This document shows positions 1 through 8,857 of a DNA stretch of 64,000 nt, piece by piece. The stretch lies in contig JBJKSB010000041.1 of assembly GCA_046704385.1 (NCBI GenBank), forward strand, positions 1 to 64,000, read 5' to 3'. The position numbers were made by a program, and so were the translations under genes. Source of the stretch: GH45 sp046704385 (GTDB lineage: Bacteria > Bacteroidota > Bacteroidia > Bacteroidales > SZUA-534). The notes beneath the pieces are model-generated. The model was not told where the DNA came from. It saw only the letters and a list, made by a program, of their open reading frames with translations, and searched no databases. How positions within the stretch are numbered: the first letter of the stretch is position 1; each line of letters begins with the position of its first letter.

Positions 1-1208
1 TGGAGCTTTCAAAGGATAAAAGCAAGTTCATCTTAATTCCTAACCGTGCCAAAGCTATTGAATTAATTTACGCTTATAAGTTGCAAGGTATGGGCAATTA
101 TAGCATTGAAAAGCTTTTAAATAGCGATAAAACAATTTGGCGACCTGAACCCATGCGTAAAAACTCATTAGGGGGTTGGCGACAAAGCTACATAAATAAA
201 ATATTGCGGGATATTCATGTTTATGGCGATTTTCAACCATATACAATAACTCACGATGTAGAAACGGGCAAATAGGAACGCATTAAAAATGGGGAGGTTA
301 TTAAAGGGTATTACCCCGCAGCAGTTACCAAAGAAACATTCGAGAAAGCCCAAACAATTATACAAAGAAATGCTAAACTAAATAATCAAGGCGGTGGAAA
401 AACGGGCAAAGCAAGAAATCTATTTACATACGTTGCAAAATGTGGGCTTTGCGGTGGTCCAATGCACTTTGTAGATAAAGGGAACAATTGCCAATATCTA
501 AAATGTGATAAGTCAGGCCGCTTAAATACTTGCAAAGCTAAAACAGTACGTTATGATGAAATGGAACATTTATTTTTTAGCCATTTTGAGGAGCTTGATA
601 TTAAATCCCTTTTACCGAACAATACTGAAATTGAGATAGAAATAAATGAAGTAAAACGGAAAAACCTCTTTTTAAATAATCAAATTGAGGATTATAACAG
701 GCAAATTACCAACGGCACAAACACGCTTTTAAACGAGGATGCAGCAGAAATAAGGACTATTATAGTAGAACAAATAAAAACCCTTAAAACCCTAAAGGAA
801 ACAGCCGAAACAGAGCTTAACGGTGTAGCATCAAAGCTAAATGAACTAACTTCTCAAAAAGTTGATATTTCAAATAGTGTAGCACTTCTGAATAATTTAA
901 AGCAAGTCTTTGAAAAAACAGAAAATGAACAAGAAAAAATAGTAATCCGTGAAAAGATTCGGGGGCAAATTCGTACATTAGTTGACCGCATAGAAATCTT
1001 TCCTGTTAAAGATAGAAATGCTAAAATACCTGTATTAAGCGATGATGTAATTGCAACAAGAATTTATAAATCACTAAACGGGATAACAATTCATCTTAAA
1101 AATAAAGTTCAAGTTCGTATGCTAGTTGGGATTGATTATAAAGAAAAAGGCTCTAGTAGTGAGAAATTAACAGCTCACAGATTAGACAGAAAGCCAAAAT
1201 ACAATTAA
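1..1208 (+). pseudogene. Large serine recombinase, C-terminal part, with in-frame stop
   Basis: The gene enters from the left edge, so the catalytic resolvase domain lies outside the window. The frame starting at base 3 gives the recombinase domain (AKAIELIYAYKLQGMGNYSI), stops at TAG 273-275, and continues in the same frame to TAA at 1208 with no other stop. After the stop come a zinc-ribbon (CGLCGG near base 440, then paired Cys around KCDKSGRLNTCKA) and a long coiled coil, the usual order in large serine recombinases that integrate mobile elements. It sits beside the interrupted yifB gene, as an integrase beside its attachment site would. The TAG most likely inactivates it; suppression or a sequencing error cannot be excluded. 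Confidence 0.85.
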
Positions 1209-1224
1209 TATAATACCCTTTTAA

Positions 1225-1938
1225 CTAAGATGTTATTGCCTTAGTAAAGGATTCATATAATATGGTAGATTCAATACATAACATTATTATGTTATGCCCG
1301 CCAGCCGCGGCAATTTCCATGGCCCTTTTTACATTTTCCTGTCCCCGCACATCTGAAAAATCTGTGTCGTGCTTCTTTATTCCTTTGTAAAATTCATTGC
1401 GCGTATCAATTACCAGGCGTTTAATGGCTTTTTTGCCATTTAAAAACTCCACAACTTCCCGGATATTCTCTGCCGGATAAACCTCAAGATTATCCACCAC
1501 CGCAGCTTCGCGTGCGTTTTGTTTGGGCAGGATAAACCCCCGGAATCCCTCTTCGCGAGCTTTAATAGCAATGGGCAACGCTCCCTTTATAGGCTGCAGG
1601 CTCCCGTCAAGAGAAAGCTCTCCCATTATTATAAATTTCTCCAAAACATTGCTTATAATCTGACCAGAAGCTGCTAATATTCCCACGGCAAGGGTTAAAT
1701 CGTATGCCGAACCCTCCTTGCGGATATCTGCCGGTGCCATATTTATAACAATTTTCTGCCTGGGAAAATCAAGTTTATTATTATGCAATGCCGCATTTAT
1801 GCGTTGCTGACTTTCTTTTACGGCGCTATCGGGCAATCCAACCAAATGAAACTGTATACCTATCGATAAATTTACCTCAACGGTAATGGTGGTGGCATTT
1901 ATGCCAAATACTGCGCTACCATATGTTTTTACGAGCAT
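1225..1938 (-). pseudogene. yifB: YifB/ComM Mg-chelatase-like protein, truncated before Walker A
   Basis: The first ~220 residues match the N-terminal (Lon-type fold, ChlI-like) domain of YifB/ComM AAA+ proteins, including GLPDSAVKES, NMAPADIRKEGSAYDL and AMEIAAAGGHNIIM. In intact members HNIIM is followed at once by GPPGAGKT, the Walker A motif. Here the frame leaves the family after HNIIM and ends with 18 unrelated residues (LCIESTILYESF...) at TAG 1225-1227. The ATPase half (normally ~510 residues in total) is missing, so the product cannot act as the helicase-like ATPase. The convergent serine recombinase next door suggests the rest was displaced by integration. The start at 1938 gives the usual MLVKTYGSAVFGI opening. 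Confidence 0.9.
1277..1296. other. Probable element/chromosome junction (att site) with inverted repeat
   Basis: An 8-bp perfect inverted repeat (CATAACAT / ATGTTATG) with a TATT centre lies exactly where the yifB reading frame departs from its family. Large serine recombinases cut partly symmetrical sites with a 2-bp core. The right half is yifB coding sequence and the left half would be element DNA. The exact crossover is inferred; the other junction is outside the window. Confidence 0.55.
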
Positions 1939-2241
1939 GGAATTAAAATTTTGGCCTTAACCCGGTTAACAATTTGTTATAAATAGCTAATCTAATAAAT
2001 TTTAATGAAAGAGGTTATAAAGAGTATTTTATTCGTTCGCCTGAAATTTCAAAAACATCAATCTAACCCTAATGGTAATCCTTAAATATCCTTATCCCCC
2101 TGTTTTTTTTGATTAATTTACTGATTTTTAGTAATTATACAAATGCTAACAAATTCCTTTTTAACCTCGTTTCTCTTTAATTTAGAATTTAATGGTCGAA
2201 TGACTACTTTGTAATCTACCTAAAATTTAAATAAACCTGCT
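1939..2241. other. Intergenic region before the GH30 gene
   Basis: This is an AT-rich spacer between the divergent truncated yifB and the GH30 gene. It has no convincing reading frame or RNA. A TACTTTG at 2205-2211 resembles a Bacteroidota -7 box, but no TTG lies at the right distance upstream, so no promoter is called. Confidence 0.5.
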
Positions 2242-3678
2242 ATGAAAAAAACGAGAACAAGGGACAAAGTAAAAAACGGACAAATACTTTTAACCATCAC
2301 ATTACTGTGGTTTGTCGGGTTAAATGGATTTTCCCAGCAAAAAAATTATCTGGAGGCACAGGTGTTTACCAGTGCAGAATCTACCGGACAGCTTTTGGCT
2401 AATCAGGGATTCCGGGCTTTTGAGCCGTTGGAACAACCTGACGAGAATTATCCAACTATCATGATTGATGATGATAAAACCTTCCAGACCATTGAAGGAT
2501 TTGGCGGCGCTTTTACCGATGCTGCCGCTGTAACTTTTGGAAAACTGCCAAAAGAATCACAGGATGCTTTTCTTAAAGCCTGCTTCGATCCCGATGAAGG
2601 AAATGGCTATACGCTTTGCCGCACCACCATCCACAGTTGCGATTATTCCGACGAAATGTACACTTACGATGATGTAAAAGGCGACAAAACCCTTAAGAAT
2701 TTTAGCATCAAACATGATCTGAAATATCGCATTCCGTTTATCAAAAGGGCGCAGGAAGCAGCCAAAGGAAATCTCCGTTTTTATGCCTCGCCATGGAGTC
2801 CGCCGGGATGGATGAAAACCAATGGCGAGATGCTTCATGGAGGCAAATTGTTGCCTGAATATGATCAAACCTGGGCCGATTATTTTGTGAAGTACATTAA
2901 AGCCTACCAGGAACAGGGAATTTCAATGTGGGGAGTAACTGTTCAAAACGAGGCCATGGCTGTTCAGGTCTGGGAATCTTGCATTTTTACTGCTGATGAA
3001 GAAAAAAATTTTGTGCGCGATTATCTCGGGCCAACCCTCAAAAAGAACGGATTGGGCGATGTAAAAATCATGATCTGGGATCATAATCGTGGCCTGATTT
3101 ACCAACGCGCCGAGGCGGCTTACGAAGACCCGGAAGCTTCAAAATATATCTGGGGAACAGCTTACCACTGGTATGTGGGCGACCACTTTGATAATGTGCG
3201 AATACTCCATGATGCCTGGCCTGATAAGAAACTATTGTATACAGAAGGAGGCATGCGCGGCACCTGGCAATCAGCAAACAAGCTTGCCATCAGTATGATT
3301 CACGATTTAAACAACTGGTGCAATGGCTGGGATTTCTGGAATTTTGTTCTGGATACCACCAATGGCCCCCGTCATGCCGGAGGTTTGGGCGGTTCAAATA
3401 TTGTTACTGCAAATCTCAAAACCGGGGAACTTACCTATAATCCTCCGTATTACGTGTTTGGACAATTTTCCAGATTTATTAAACCCGGAGCAAAACGCCT
3501 TGCCTGTACATCAAACAACGATGATTTAATCGCCACAGCTTTTATAAACCCAGATGGTAAAATTGCATCTGTGGTTTACAACCTGTTGGACCATGAAAAA
3601 ATGTTTCAGGTTTGGATTGAGAAAAAAGCACTTAAAGGAACCATTCCTGCCAACGGCATTATGACCATTGTATTTTAA
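2242..3678 (+). CDS. Secreted glycoside hydrolase family 30 enzyme
   Basis: This 478-residue protein has an N-terminal hydrophobic signal (about residues 15-32, ending GFSQQ) followed by a GH30 (beta/alpha)8 barrel and short beta domain. Family landmarks are GFGGAFTDAAA (87-97), YASPWSPPGWMK (181-192), acid/base Glu237 in VQNE and nucleophile Glu335 in YTEGG. GH30 enzymes are retaining beta-glycosidases; this clade covers beta-glucosylceramidases and beta-1,6-glucanases, and the substrate cannot be decided here. It converges on a SusD/SusC pair across a shared terminator, so it probably trims the glycan that pair imports. It has no Cys lipobox, so it is likely periplasmic or secreted rather than lipid-anchored. 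Confidence 0.9.
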   Translation: MKKTRTRDKVKNGQILLTITLLWFVGLNGFSQQKNYLEAQVFTSAESTGQLLANQGFRAFEPLEQPDENYPTIMIDDDKTFQTIEGFGGAFTDAAAVTFGKLPKESQDAFLKACFDPDEGNGYTLCRTTIHSCDYSDEMYTYDDVKGDKTLKNFSIKHDLKYRIPFIKRAQEAAKGNLRFYASPWSPPGWMKTNGEMLHGGKLLPEYDQTWADYFVKYIKAYQEQGISMWGVTVQNEAMAVQVWESCIFTADEEKNFVRDYLGPTLKKNGLGDVKIMIWDHNRGLIYQRAEAAYEDPEASKYIWGTAYHWYVGDHFDNVRILHDAWPDKKLLYTEGGMRGTWQSANKLAISMIHDLNNWCNGWDFWNFVLDTTNGPRHAGGLGGSNIVTANLKTGELTYNPPYYVFGQFSRFIKPGAKRLACTSNNDDLIATAFINPDGKIASVVYNLLDHEKMFQVWIEKKALKGTIPANGIMTIVF

Positions 3679-3711
3679 TTTTTCAGAGTCCTTAACGGAG
3701 TGAAAATAAAT

Positions 3712-3745
3712 AAAAAGAGACTCCTTTAAAAAGGAGTCTCTTTTT
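3712..3745. terminator. Bidirectional terminator between GH30 and susD
   Basis: A 14-bp stem (AAAAAGAGACTCCT / AGGAGTCTCTTTTT) with a 6-nt loop and T-runs on both strands lies between the convergent GH30 gene and the susD-like gene. Confidence 0.9.
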
Positions 3746-3762
3746 ATTAAAAGTTAATATTT

Positions 3763-5304
3763 CTAGTATCCCGGATTTTGAACCAGGTTTGGATTGGCAT
3801 TAATCTCACCTTGTGGAATTGGATATAAATTATAGGTGTCAGCCGCACGATTTGGTCTAAAGTCGCAAGGATCATTAAATTTACCAAAACGGATCAAATC
3901 GTTCCTTCTCCAACCTTCAGAGCAAAGTTCCCATCCCCTTTCATTTAGAAGAGCATCAAGGGTTAAAGTAGCTGTTGTATATAATTTGCTTTCATCATCA
4001 GGAAATGCCCGTGCTCTAACCTGATTAACCAAGTCGACAGCTTCCTGGGTTGCAGTTCCACCATTTTTGCGCATTAATGCTTCTGCTTTCATTAATAAAA
4101 CATCAGCATATCTTAAAATGACATAATCGTTCTCCATCTGAAAGTTCATGGCACCAGTATATTCATACTTTGCAATCCTTGCACCATCTTGTTCCCGGGC
4201 ATATTCCATATCATCAAAATCAACGGCAAAATTCAAAGGTTCCCCGGCCTGAGCTTTAGTACAAAACAGACTATCTCCCGTCGAAGAATATTGTTGACCT
4301 GTTAACCACATGTTGCGCCGAATGTCAGCCTCATCATAAGTATGATACCATGAAGGAACTCCACACACTCCATTCCATGGTTGATTTTCCAAATCATAGG
4401 TTAGGTAATTTTGTCCATGCAGTGTCCATAAATCGATATTAAAGCTTGCCCCCCAATCAACTGCGGTTGTAGCATCATAAGGAATAACAAAAATGTTTTC
4501 CTTAGAACCTTCGTTTGCAATTAAAAAATTACTGTAATAATCTTTTTCCAAAGAGTAATTACCTGAATTTATAATGGAATCACAAGCGGCTATACATTCA
4601 TCGTATTTTGTTTTTCCGGCAAAAACTTCAGCATTTAAATAAAGTTTAGCCAAAACAGCATAGGCAGCCCATTTATGAAAACGACCATACGTTTCCATAC
4701 CAACCGCTCCGTTTAAGTATGGGATAACATCAACTAACGACTTCTCAACAAAATCATAAATTTCACTCCTCTTTGCATTAGTCGGCGCATAATCGTCGGG
4801 CACATCATAACGGTCAACCAATGGCACATTACCAAATAAATCGAGTGCTAAATAATAATAGAAAGCTCTTAATCCATGTAATTCGTTTGACACAGCAATC
4901 AAAGCATCACTTTGATTTTCAACCTGATCATACTGGTAAATAACGCGATTACAATTTGCTACTCCGGTATAAATTAAACTCCACGCGTTTCCAACATATG
5001 ATTCGGTTGCTAACCATTCGTGTCTGTGCAAACGTTGATACATTCCGTCATTATACCAGTCGGCTCCCCTTGTCGGGATTAATATTTGATCGGTACACAT
5101 TTCTAAACACCCCCACATGCCTTCAGGAACAACATAGCCCTTAATTGCAGAGTATGCAGGACCAGCAGCAGAGAGTACCTGTTCTTCGGTTAAAAAGAAA
5201 TTGTCGCTTGTAATTTCTGAATATACATTCACATCCAGATCGGTGCATCCTGTAAAAAACAATATTAACAGGAATCCGCTATATAATATATTTTTCATCT
5301 TCAT
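3763..5304 (-). CDS. SusD/RagB family outer-membrane glycan-binding lipoprotein
   Basis: This 513-residue protein has a lipoprotein signal with Cys20 (LILFFTGC) followed by SusD features: the early ITSDNFFLTEEQVLSA segment, TPR-like helical repeats with RAFYYYLALDLFGNVPL, and a C-terminal ERGWELCSEGWRRNDLIRFGKF block ending in YPIPQGEINANPNLVQNPGY. SusD lipoproteins cap the SusC channel and bind oligosaccharides at the cell surface. Its start is only 5 nt after the end of the susC-like gene, so the two are co-transcribed. Length is typical of the family. The ligand is unknown; the nearby GH30 gene suggests a beta-linked glycan. Confidence 0.95.
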   Translation of the reverse strand: MKMKNILYSGFLLILFFTGCTDLDVNVYSEITSDNFFLTEEQVLSAAGPAYSAIKGYVVPEGMWGCLEMCTDQILIPTRGADWYNDGMYQRLHRHEWLATESYVGNAWSLIYTGVANCNRVIYQYDQVENQSDALIAVSNELHGLRAFYYYLALDLFGNVPLVDRYDVPDDYAPTNAKRSEIYDFVEKSLVDVIPYLNGAVGMETYGRFHKWAAYAVLAKLYLNAEVFAGKTKYDECIAACDSIINSGNYSLEKDYYSNFLIANEGSKENIFVIPYDATTAVDWGASFNIDLWTLHGQNYLTYDLENQPWNGVCGVPSWYHTYDEADIRRNMWLTGQQYSSTGDSLFCTKAQAGEPLNFAVDFDDMEYAREQDGARIAKYEYTGAMNFQMENDYVILRYADVLLMKAEALMRKNGGTATQEAVDLVNQVRARAFPDDESKLYTTATLTLDALLNERGWELCSEGWRRNDLIRFGKFNDPCDFRPNRAADTYNLYPIPQGEINANPNLVQNPGY

Positions 5305-5309
5305 CTGTT

Positions 5310-8309
5310 TTAGAAATTAAATTTAAAACCAACCAAAAATGTCCTCGTGCTTGGATATTCAAACCGATTGTCATTTCCTGGTTCCAATCCGGTAATTGAC
5401 ACTTCGGGATCTGCCCCTGAATATTTTGTAAACAAAAAGGCATCCAATACAGTTGCATAAAACCGTGCTGATTCTACCAAAGGAATATTTTTAAGTGTAT
5501 AACCGAGAGTGATATTATCAACCTTAACAAAACCAGCATCTTCAACATAATAACTTGAAAATTCTGGATCGTCCCAAAGTTCCTGATTTAAAGCTGTTTT
5601 GAATACATTTTCAGGGAAAAAGGTCCGGTTATCATACCAAATACGTTTGGTATTAATTACCTGTTGTCCAAACATGCCCCTCATAGTAACCATTAAGTCG
5701 AAATTGCCATACTGGAATGAATTGGTTAAACCGGCATATAAATCAGGAATGGCATTTCCAACAACGGTTCTGTCATCGGTAGTAATTTTACCATCACCAT
5801 TAATATCTGCAAAAATCCATTTGCCATTTTCATCAAATCCGACAAACTTGTATGCGTGTATGTTTCCTAAAGGCTGGCCTGCTTCAAGGCGGTGTGTCCA
5901 TGCACTGATTCCGGGTGCACCCACATCACCAATATTTCTGTATTCAATGCTAAACTGATCGTTTGATAACGATAATACTTTGCTCTTGCGATGATCTAAA
6001 ACCAGATTGAGATTCCATGTAAAATTGTCAGTTCTGACCGGTACGGTATTAAAGCTGAATTCAATACCCGAACTACGCATCGAGCCGACATTTTGCCAGG
6101 TTTGATTATAAAGGTTTGGAGGTACAGGAACATCATATAGTTCTAACAAATCTTTGGTATCCCGAATATAGTAGTCGATCGTACCACTTATTCGTGAACC
6201 AACTACTGACCAGTCGGCACCTATATTGGTTTCATGTTTAGTTTCCCAACGAAGATCCGGGTTTGGATTACTAACGGGAGAATAGCCAATTTTCATTTCT
6301 CCCTTATAATAAAAGGTTCCGTCCTGTCCATACCTGATTAAAGGAACATATGAATCACTAATTCCCTGGTTTCCCGTAACTCCGTAACCGGTTCTCAGTT
6401 TTAACTGATCAAATAAACCCAAGCTCTGCACAAAAGATTCCTGCGATAAATCCCACGCTGCCGAAACTGCGGGGAAAGTACCCCATCTTTGATTTATACC
6501 AAATTTTGATGAACCCTCGCGTCGTACACTTGCTGAAAAGAAGTATTTTCCCGCATAATGATAGGATAAACGTCCGAAGAACCCTATTAACCGATTCTCT
6601 TCTTTATACGAATCCATGGTAGCCCTTCCTTCAGTAAGGAAAGTACCACTGGCTAAATTATTGTAAGTTGTTTGATCGGAAATAAAGTTACTGTTTGATG
6701 CATTAAAATTTTCACTCATATAATCCTGATATGAATATCCGCCTATAACATTAATATTATGATTGTCTATTTCTTTCTTCCAGCTTAATGTTGTTTCCAG
6801 CGTTTTTGTTGATGTGTTATTAGTTCCCCGACTTGCATACCCGGCGATACCAGCCAATTGTTGGGTAAAAGTGTAGCTTGGTTCATAATAACCACTTAAA
6901 GAATTGTAGTTTTGCGATCCACCAACAATGCTTGCTTTAAGTGATTTGGTTATATCTAAATCTGCTCCAAGATTCAAATAAAAGCGGCGGTTTTCAACAT
7001 CGTTTGTTCTTTCTACAAGTAGTGCAACCGGGTTATAATATACCCAATTAGCTACTTCAAAGAAACTTCCATCTTCATTGTATATGGGTTCGGTAGGATT
7101 TCTTTTTATTGCCTGGCGTATGGCATCGTAATTAACAGGGTTTTCATTACTTTCAGAAAAACCAAATTGTGCCTTTATATTCAATTTGTCTTTTAATGTT
7201 CTATGATTCAGGTTGGCGCTTACTTTATAATCCTTTTTGTCTGAATTCAACAAGATGCCTTCCCTGTCCACATATTCGAAAGATACCCGATAGTTAGAGC
7301 TGCTTGTCCCCCCACTAACTGCCAAATGTTCTTTATGAGTTAATGGCTTTCTCATAATGGCATCTAACCAATCGGTGCTATAACCATAATCCGTCATACT
7401 GGCAGCCTCTTTTTCCATTCTGGTGTCTCCGGAAGCGGCCCAATCTTCTTTAACCTGACGATATTCATCCCCGGTTAAAACCTGCAGCTTATTAAGAATT
7501 CTTTCAGTCATAAAACTGCTTGAAAATTCCGTTTGTATTTTTCCACTACTTCCCTTTTTTGTAGTAATAAGTATTACCCCGTTTGTACCACGTGTACCAT
7601 AAATTGCAGCAGCCGATCCGTCCTTTAAGATATCAATGGATTCAACATCTTCGGGTATAACTGAACCCAAATCACCCCCAGGAATACCATCAATAACAAC
7701 CAATGGAGCTGAGCTTCCCAGAATACTTGATGTTCCTCTTAAAAGCACTTCAGAATTTGACGTTGGGTCTCCTCCATTAGGGGTAATAATGGTTAACCCG
7801 GCAACTTTTCCCTGAACCAGTTGCATAGGATTATCCACAACTCCTTTATTAAAATTATCCTCTTTTACTGAAGTAACCGCCCCGGTTAATTCCCTTTTGG
7901 TTACCGACCCATATCCGATAACCACAACTTCATCAAGCGATTCTGTACTGGGTTCCATTTTAAGATTAATCTTTGTTCTTCCCGATACTTGAATCTCCTC
8001 CGTCTTGTATCCTACCATCGAAAATAACAAAATTGCATCTTCCGATGGAATATCAATTTTGTAATAACCATTAACATCGGAAACCGTACCATTGGTGGTT
8101 CCTTTAATTATTACATTAACTCCCGGTAAGGGTTGACTACCCTCATCGACAATGGTTCCCGTAACCGTTAGCGTTTGCTGTGAAACAGCAGATCCTATTG
8201 CCTGAACAGCATTCAGCAAAATAATAAATAAGACAATTTGCATTGTCTTCAGGATTTTTCCCCCGTTTTTTCCCCGGAACAAAACCCCTGTTTTTGTAAC
8301 TGTTTTCAT
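5310..8309 (-). CDS. SusC/RagA TonB-linked outer-membrane transporter
   Basis: The frame is open back to 8471, but the ATG at 8309 (MKTVTKTG...) is chosen because a hydrophobic signal (QIVLFIILLNAVQA) follows and a promoter lies just upstream; this gives 999 residues. Order: carboxypeptidase-like beta-sandwich (LTVTGTIVDEGSQPLPGVNV), the SusC signature ending VVVIGYG, a plug with VLLRGTSSILG and GSAAAIYGTRGTNGVILITTKKG, then a 22-strand barrel closing in FLVGFKFNF. It imports glycan fragments with the SusD partner, powered by TonB. There is no N-terminal STN/FecR-interaction domain, so anti-sigma signalling through this transporter is unlikely. Confidence 0.95.
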   Translation of the reverse strand: MKTVTKTGVLFRGKNGGKILKTMQIVLFIILLNAVQAIGSAVSQQTLTVTGTIVDEGSQPLPGVNVIIKGTTNGTVSDVNGYYKIDIPSEDAILLFSMVGYKTEEIQVSGRTKINLKMEPSTESLDEVVVIGYGSVTKRELTGAVTSVKEDNFNKGVVDNPMQLVQGKVAGLTIITPNGGDPTSNSEVLLRGTSSILGSSAPLVVIDGIPGGDLGSVIPEDVESIDILKDGSAAAIYGTRGTNGVILITTKKGSSGKIQTEFSSSFMTERILNKLQVLTGDEYRQVKEDWAASGDTRMEKEAASMTDYGYSTDWLDAIMRKPLTHKEHLAVSGGTSSSNYRVSFEYVDREGILLNSDKKDYKVSANLNHRTLKDKLNIKAQFGFSESNENPVNYDAIRQAIKRNPTEPIYNEDGSFFEVANWVYYNPVALLVERTNDVENRRFYLNLGADLDITKSLKASIVGGSQNYNSLSGYYEPSYTFTQQLAGIAGYASRGTNNTSTKTLETTLSWKKEIDNHNINVIGGYSYQDYMSENFNASNSNFISDQTTYNNLASGTFLTEGRATMDSYKEENRLIGFFGRLSYHYAGKYFFSASVRREGSSKFGINQRWGTFPAVSAAWDLSQESFVQSLGLFDQLKLRTGYGVTGNQGISDSYVPLIRYGQDGTFYYKGEMKIGYSPVSNPNPDLRWETKHETNIGADWSVVGSRISGTIDYYIRDTKDLLELYDVPVPPNLYNQTWQNVGSMRSSGIEFSFNTVPVRTDNFTWNLNLVLDHRKSKVLSLSNDQFSIEYRNIGDVGAPGISAWTHRLEAGQPLGNIHAYKFVGFDENGKWIFADINGDGKITTDDRTVVGNAIPDLYAGLTNSFQYGNFDLMVTMRGMFGQQVINTKRIWYDNRTFFPENVFKTALNQELWDDPEFSSYYVEDAGFVKVDNITLGYTLKNIPLVESARFYATVLDAFLFTKYSGADPEVSITGLEPGNDNRFEYPSTRTFLVGFKFNF

Positions 8310-8372
8310 AAAATTTTGGTGTTTGTTTAATAATTGTTTAGCTGAAATTGAATTTTGTTGTTTATTATTGTA

Positions 8373-8401
8373 CAAAGTACAATAAGTAATTCGTTTTTCA
8401 A
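8373..8401 (-). promoter_or_regulatory. Probable promoter of the susC-susD operon
   Basis: Read on the minus strand, TTG (8401-8399), 19 nt, then TACTTTG (8379-8373) fits the Bacteroidota TTG-N17-23-TAnnTTTG pattern, apart from a one-base shorter -7 box. The -7 box sits in a TTGTAC-TTT-GTACAA palindrome that could also bind a regulator. It lies ~64 nt before the chosen susC start. Confidence 0.5.
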
Positions 8402-8553
8402 TGCTGTTACGGATATCTTTTTGTTTTTGATCCTTATCTTCTTTTTGAAAAACACCACCCTTTTTATCCAATAACTAAAAAAGCTGTTTATGGTAAGACT
8501 AAATTATTTAGTAATTATAACTGTTGTTGGAGGAAATTTCGTGGAAAGATTTG

Positions 8554-8625
8554 TACCCCCACCAGGACTCGAACCTGGATTTACAGTTTAGGAAACTGTC
8601 GTTCTATCCCTTGAACTATGGGGGC
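8554..8625 (-). tRNA. tRNA-Arg (anticodon CCT)
   Basis: A full cloverleaf can be folded: acceptor GCCCCCA/TGGGGGT (with a G-T first pair), D stem GTTC/GAAC, anticodon stem ACAGT/ACTGT with loop TTCCTAA (CCT at 8592-8590), and T arm CCAGG-TTCGAGT-CCTGG. CCA is not encoded. It reads AGG codons. Confidence 0.95.
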
Positions 8626-8816
8626 AGATTTGTGCCGCAAAAGTAAGTAATAAAATAAAATACGCAAAATAAGATTTGCGGCTTATTTTATTTTCCTGGT
8701 TGTAGCTTCCTGCCTTAGTTTTAAAGTGCTTTTCTTCGGCTATATTCGGGCATGCATTTTTTGTTCAGCGAAACATGCTTGTTAACAAGTTCGTTAGCAC
8801 GACTGTTTCTTTTTAT

Positions 8817-8824
8817 TATTTTTG
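8817..8824 (+). promoter_or_regulatory. Possible -7 box for the C1 peptidase gene
   Basis: TATTTTTG is a perfect TAnnTTTG element 33 nt before the start codon at 8858. No clear TTG is present about 20 nt upstream (TTAG instead), so the call is tentative. Confidence 0.35.
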
Positions 8825-8857
8825 GCAACTTAGTTTTAAAATCAAAATAAACTTAAT

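Noticed and set aside
2205..2211. TACTTTG as a GH30 promoter
   Set aside because: There is no TTG at 17-23 nt upstream, so the element is not supported.
8310..8471. 54-codon N-terminal extension of the SusC-like protein
   Set aside because: It is rich in Lys/Gln/Asn, lies before a good signal peptide and overlaps the probable promoter at 8373-8401.
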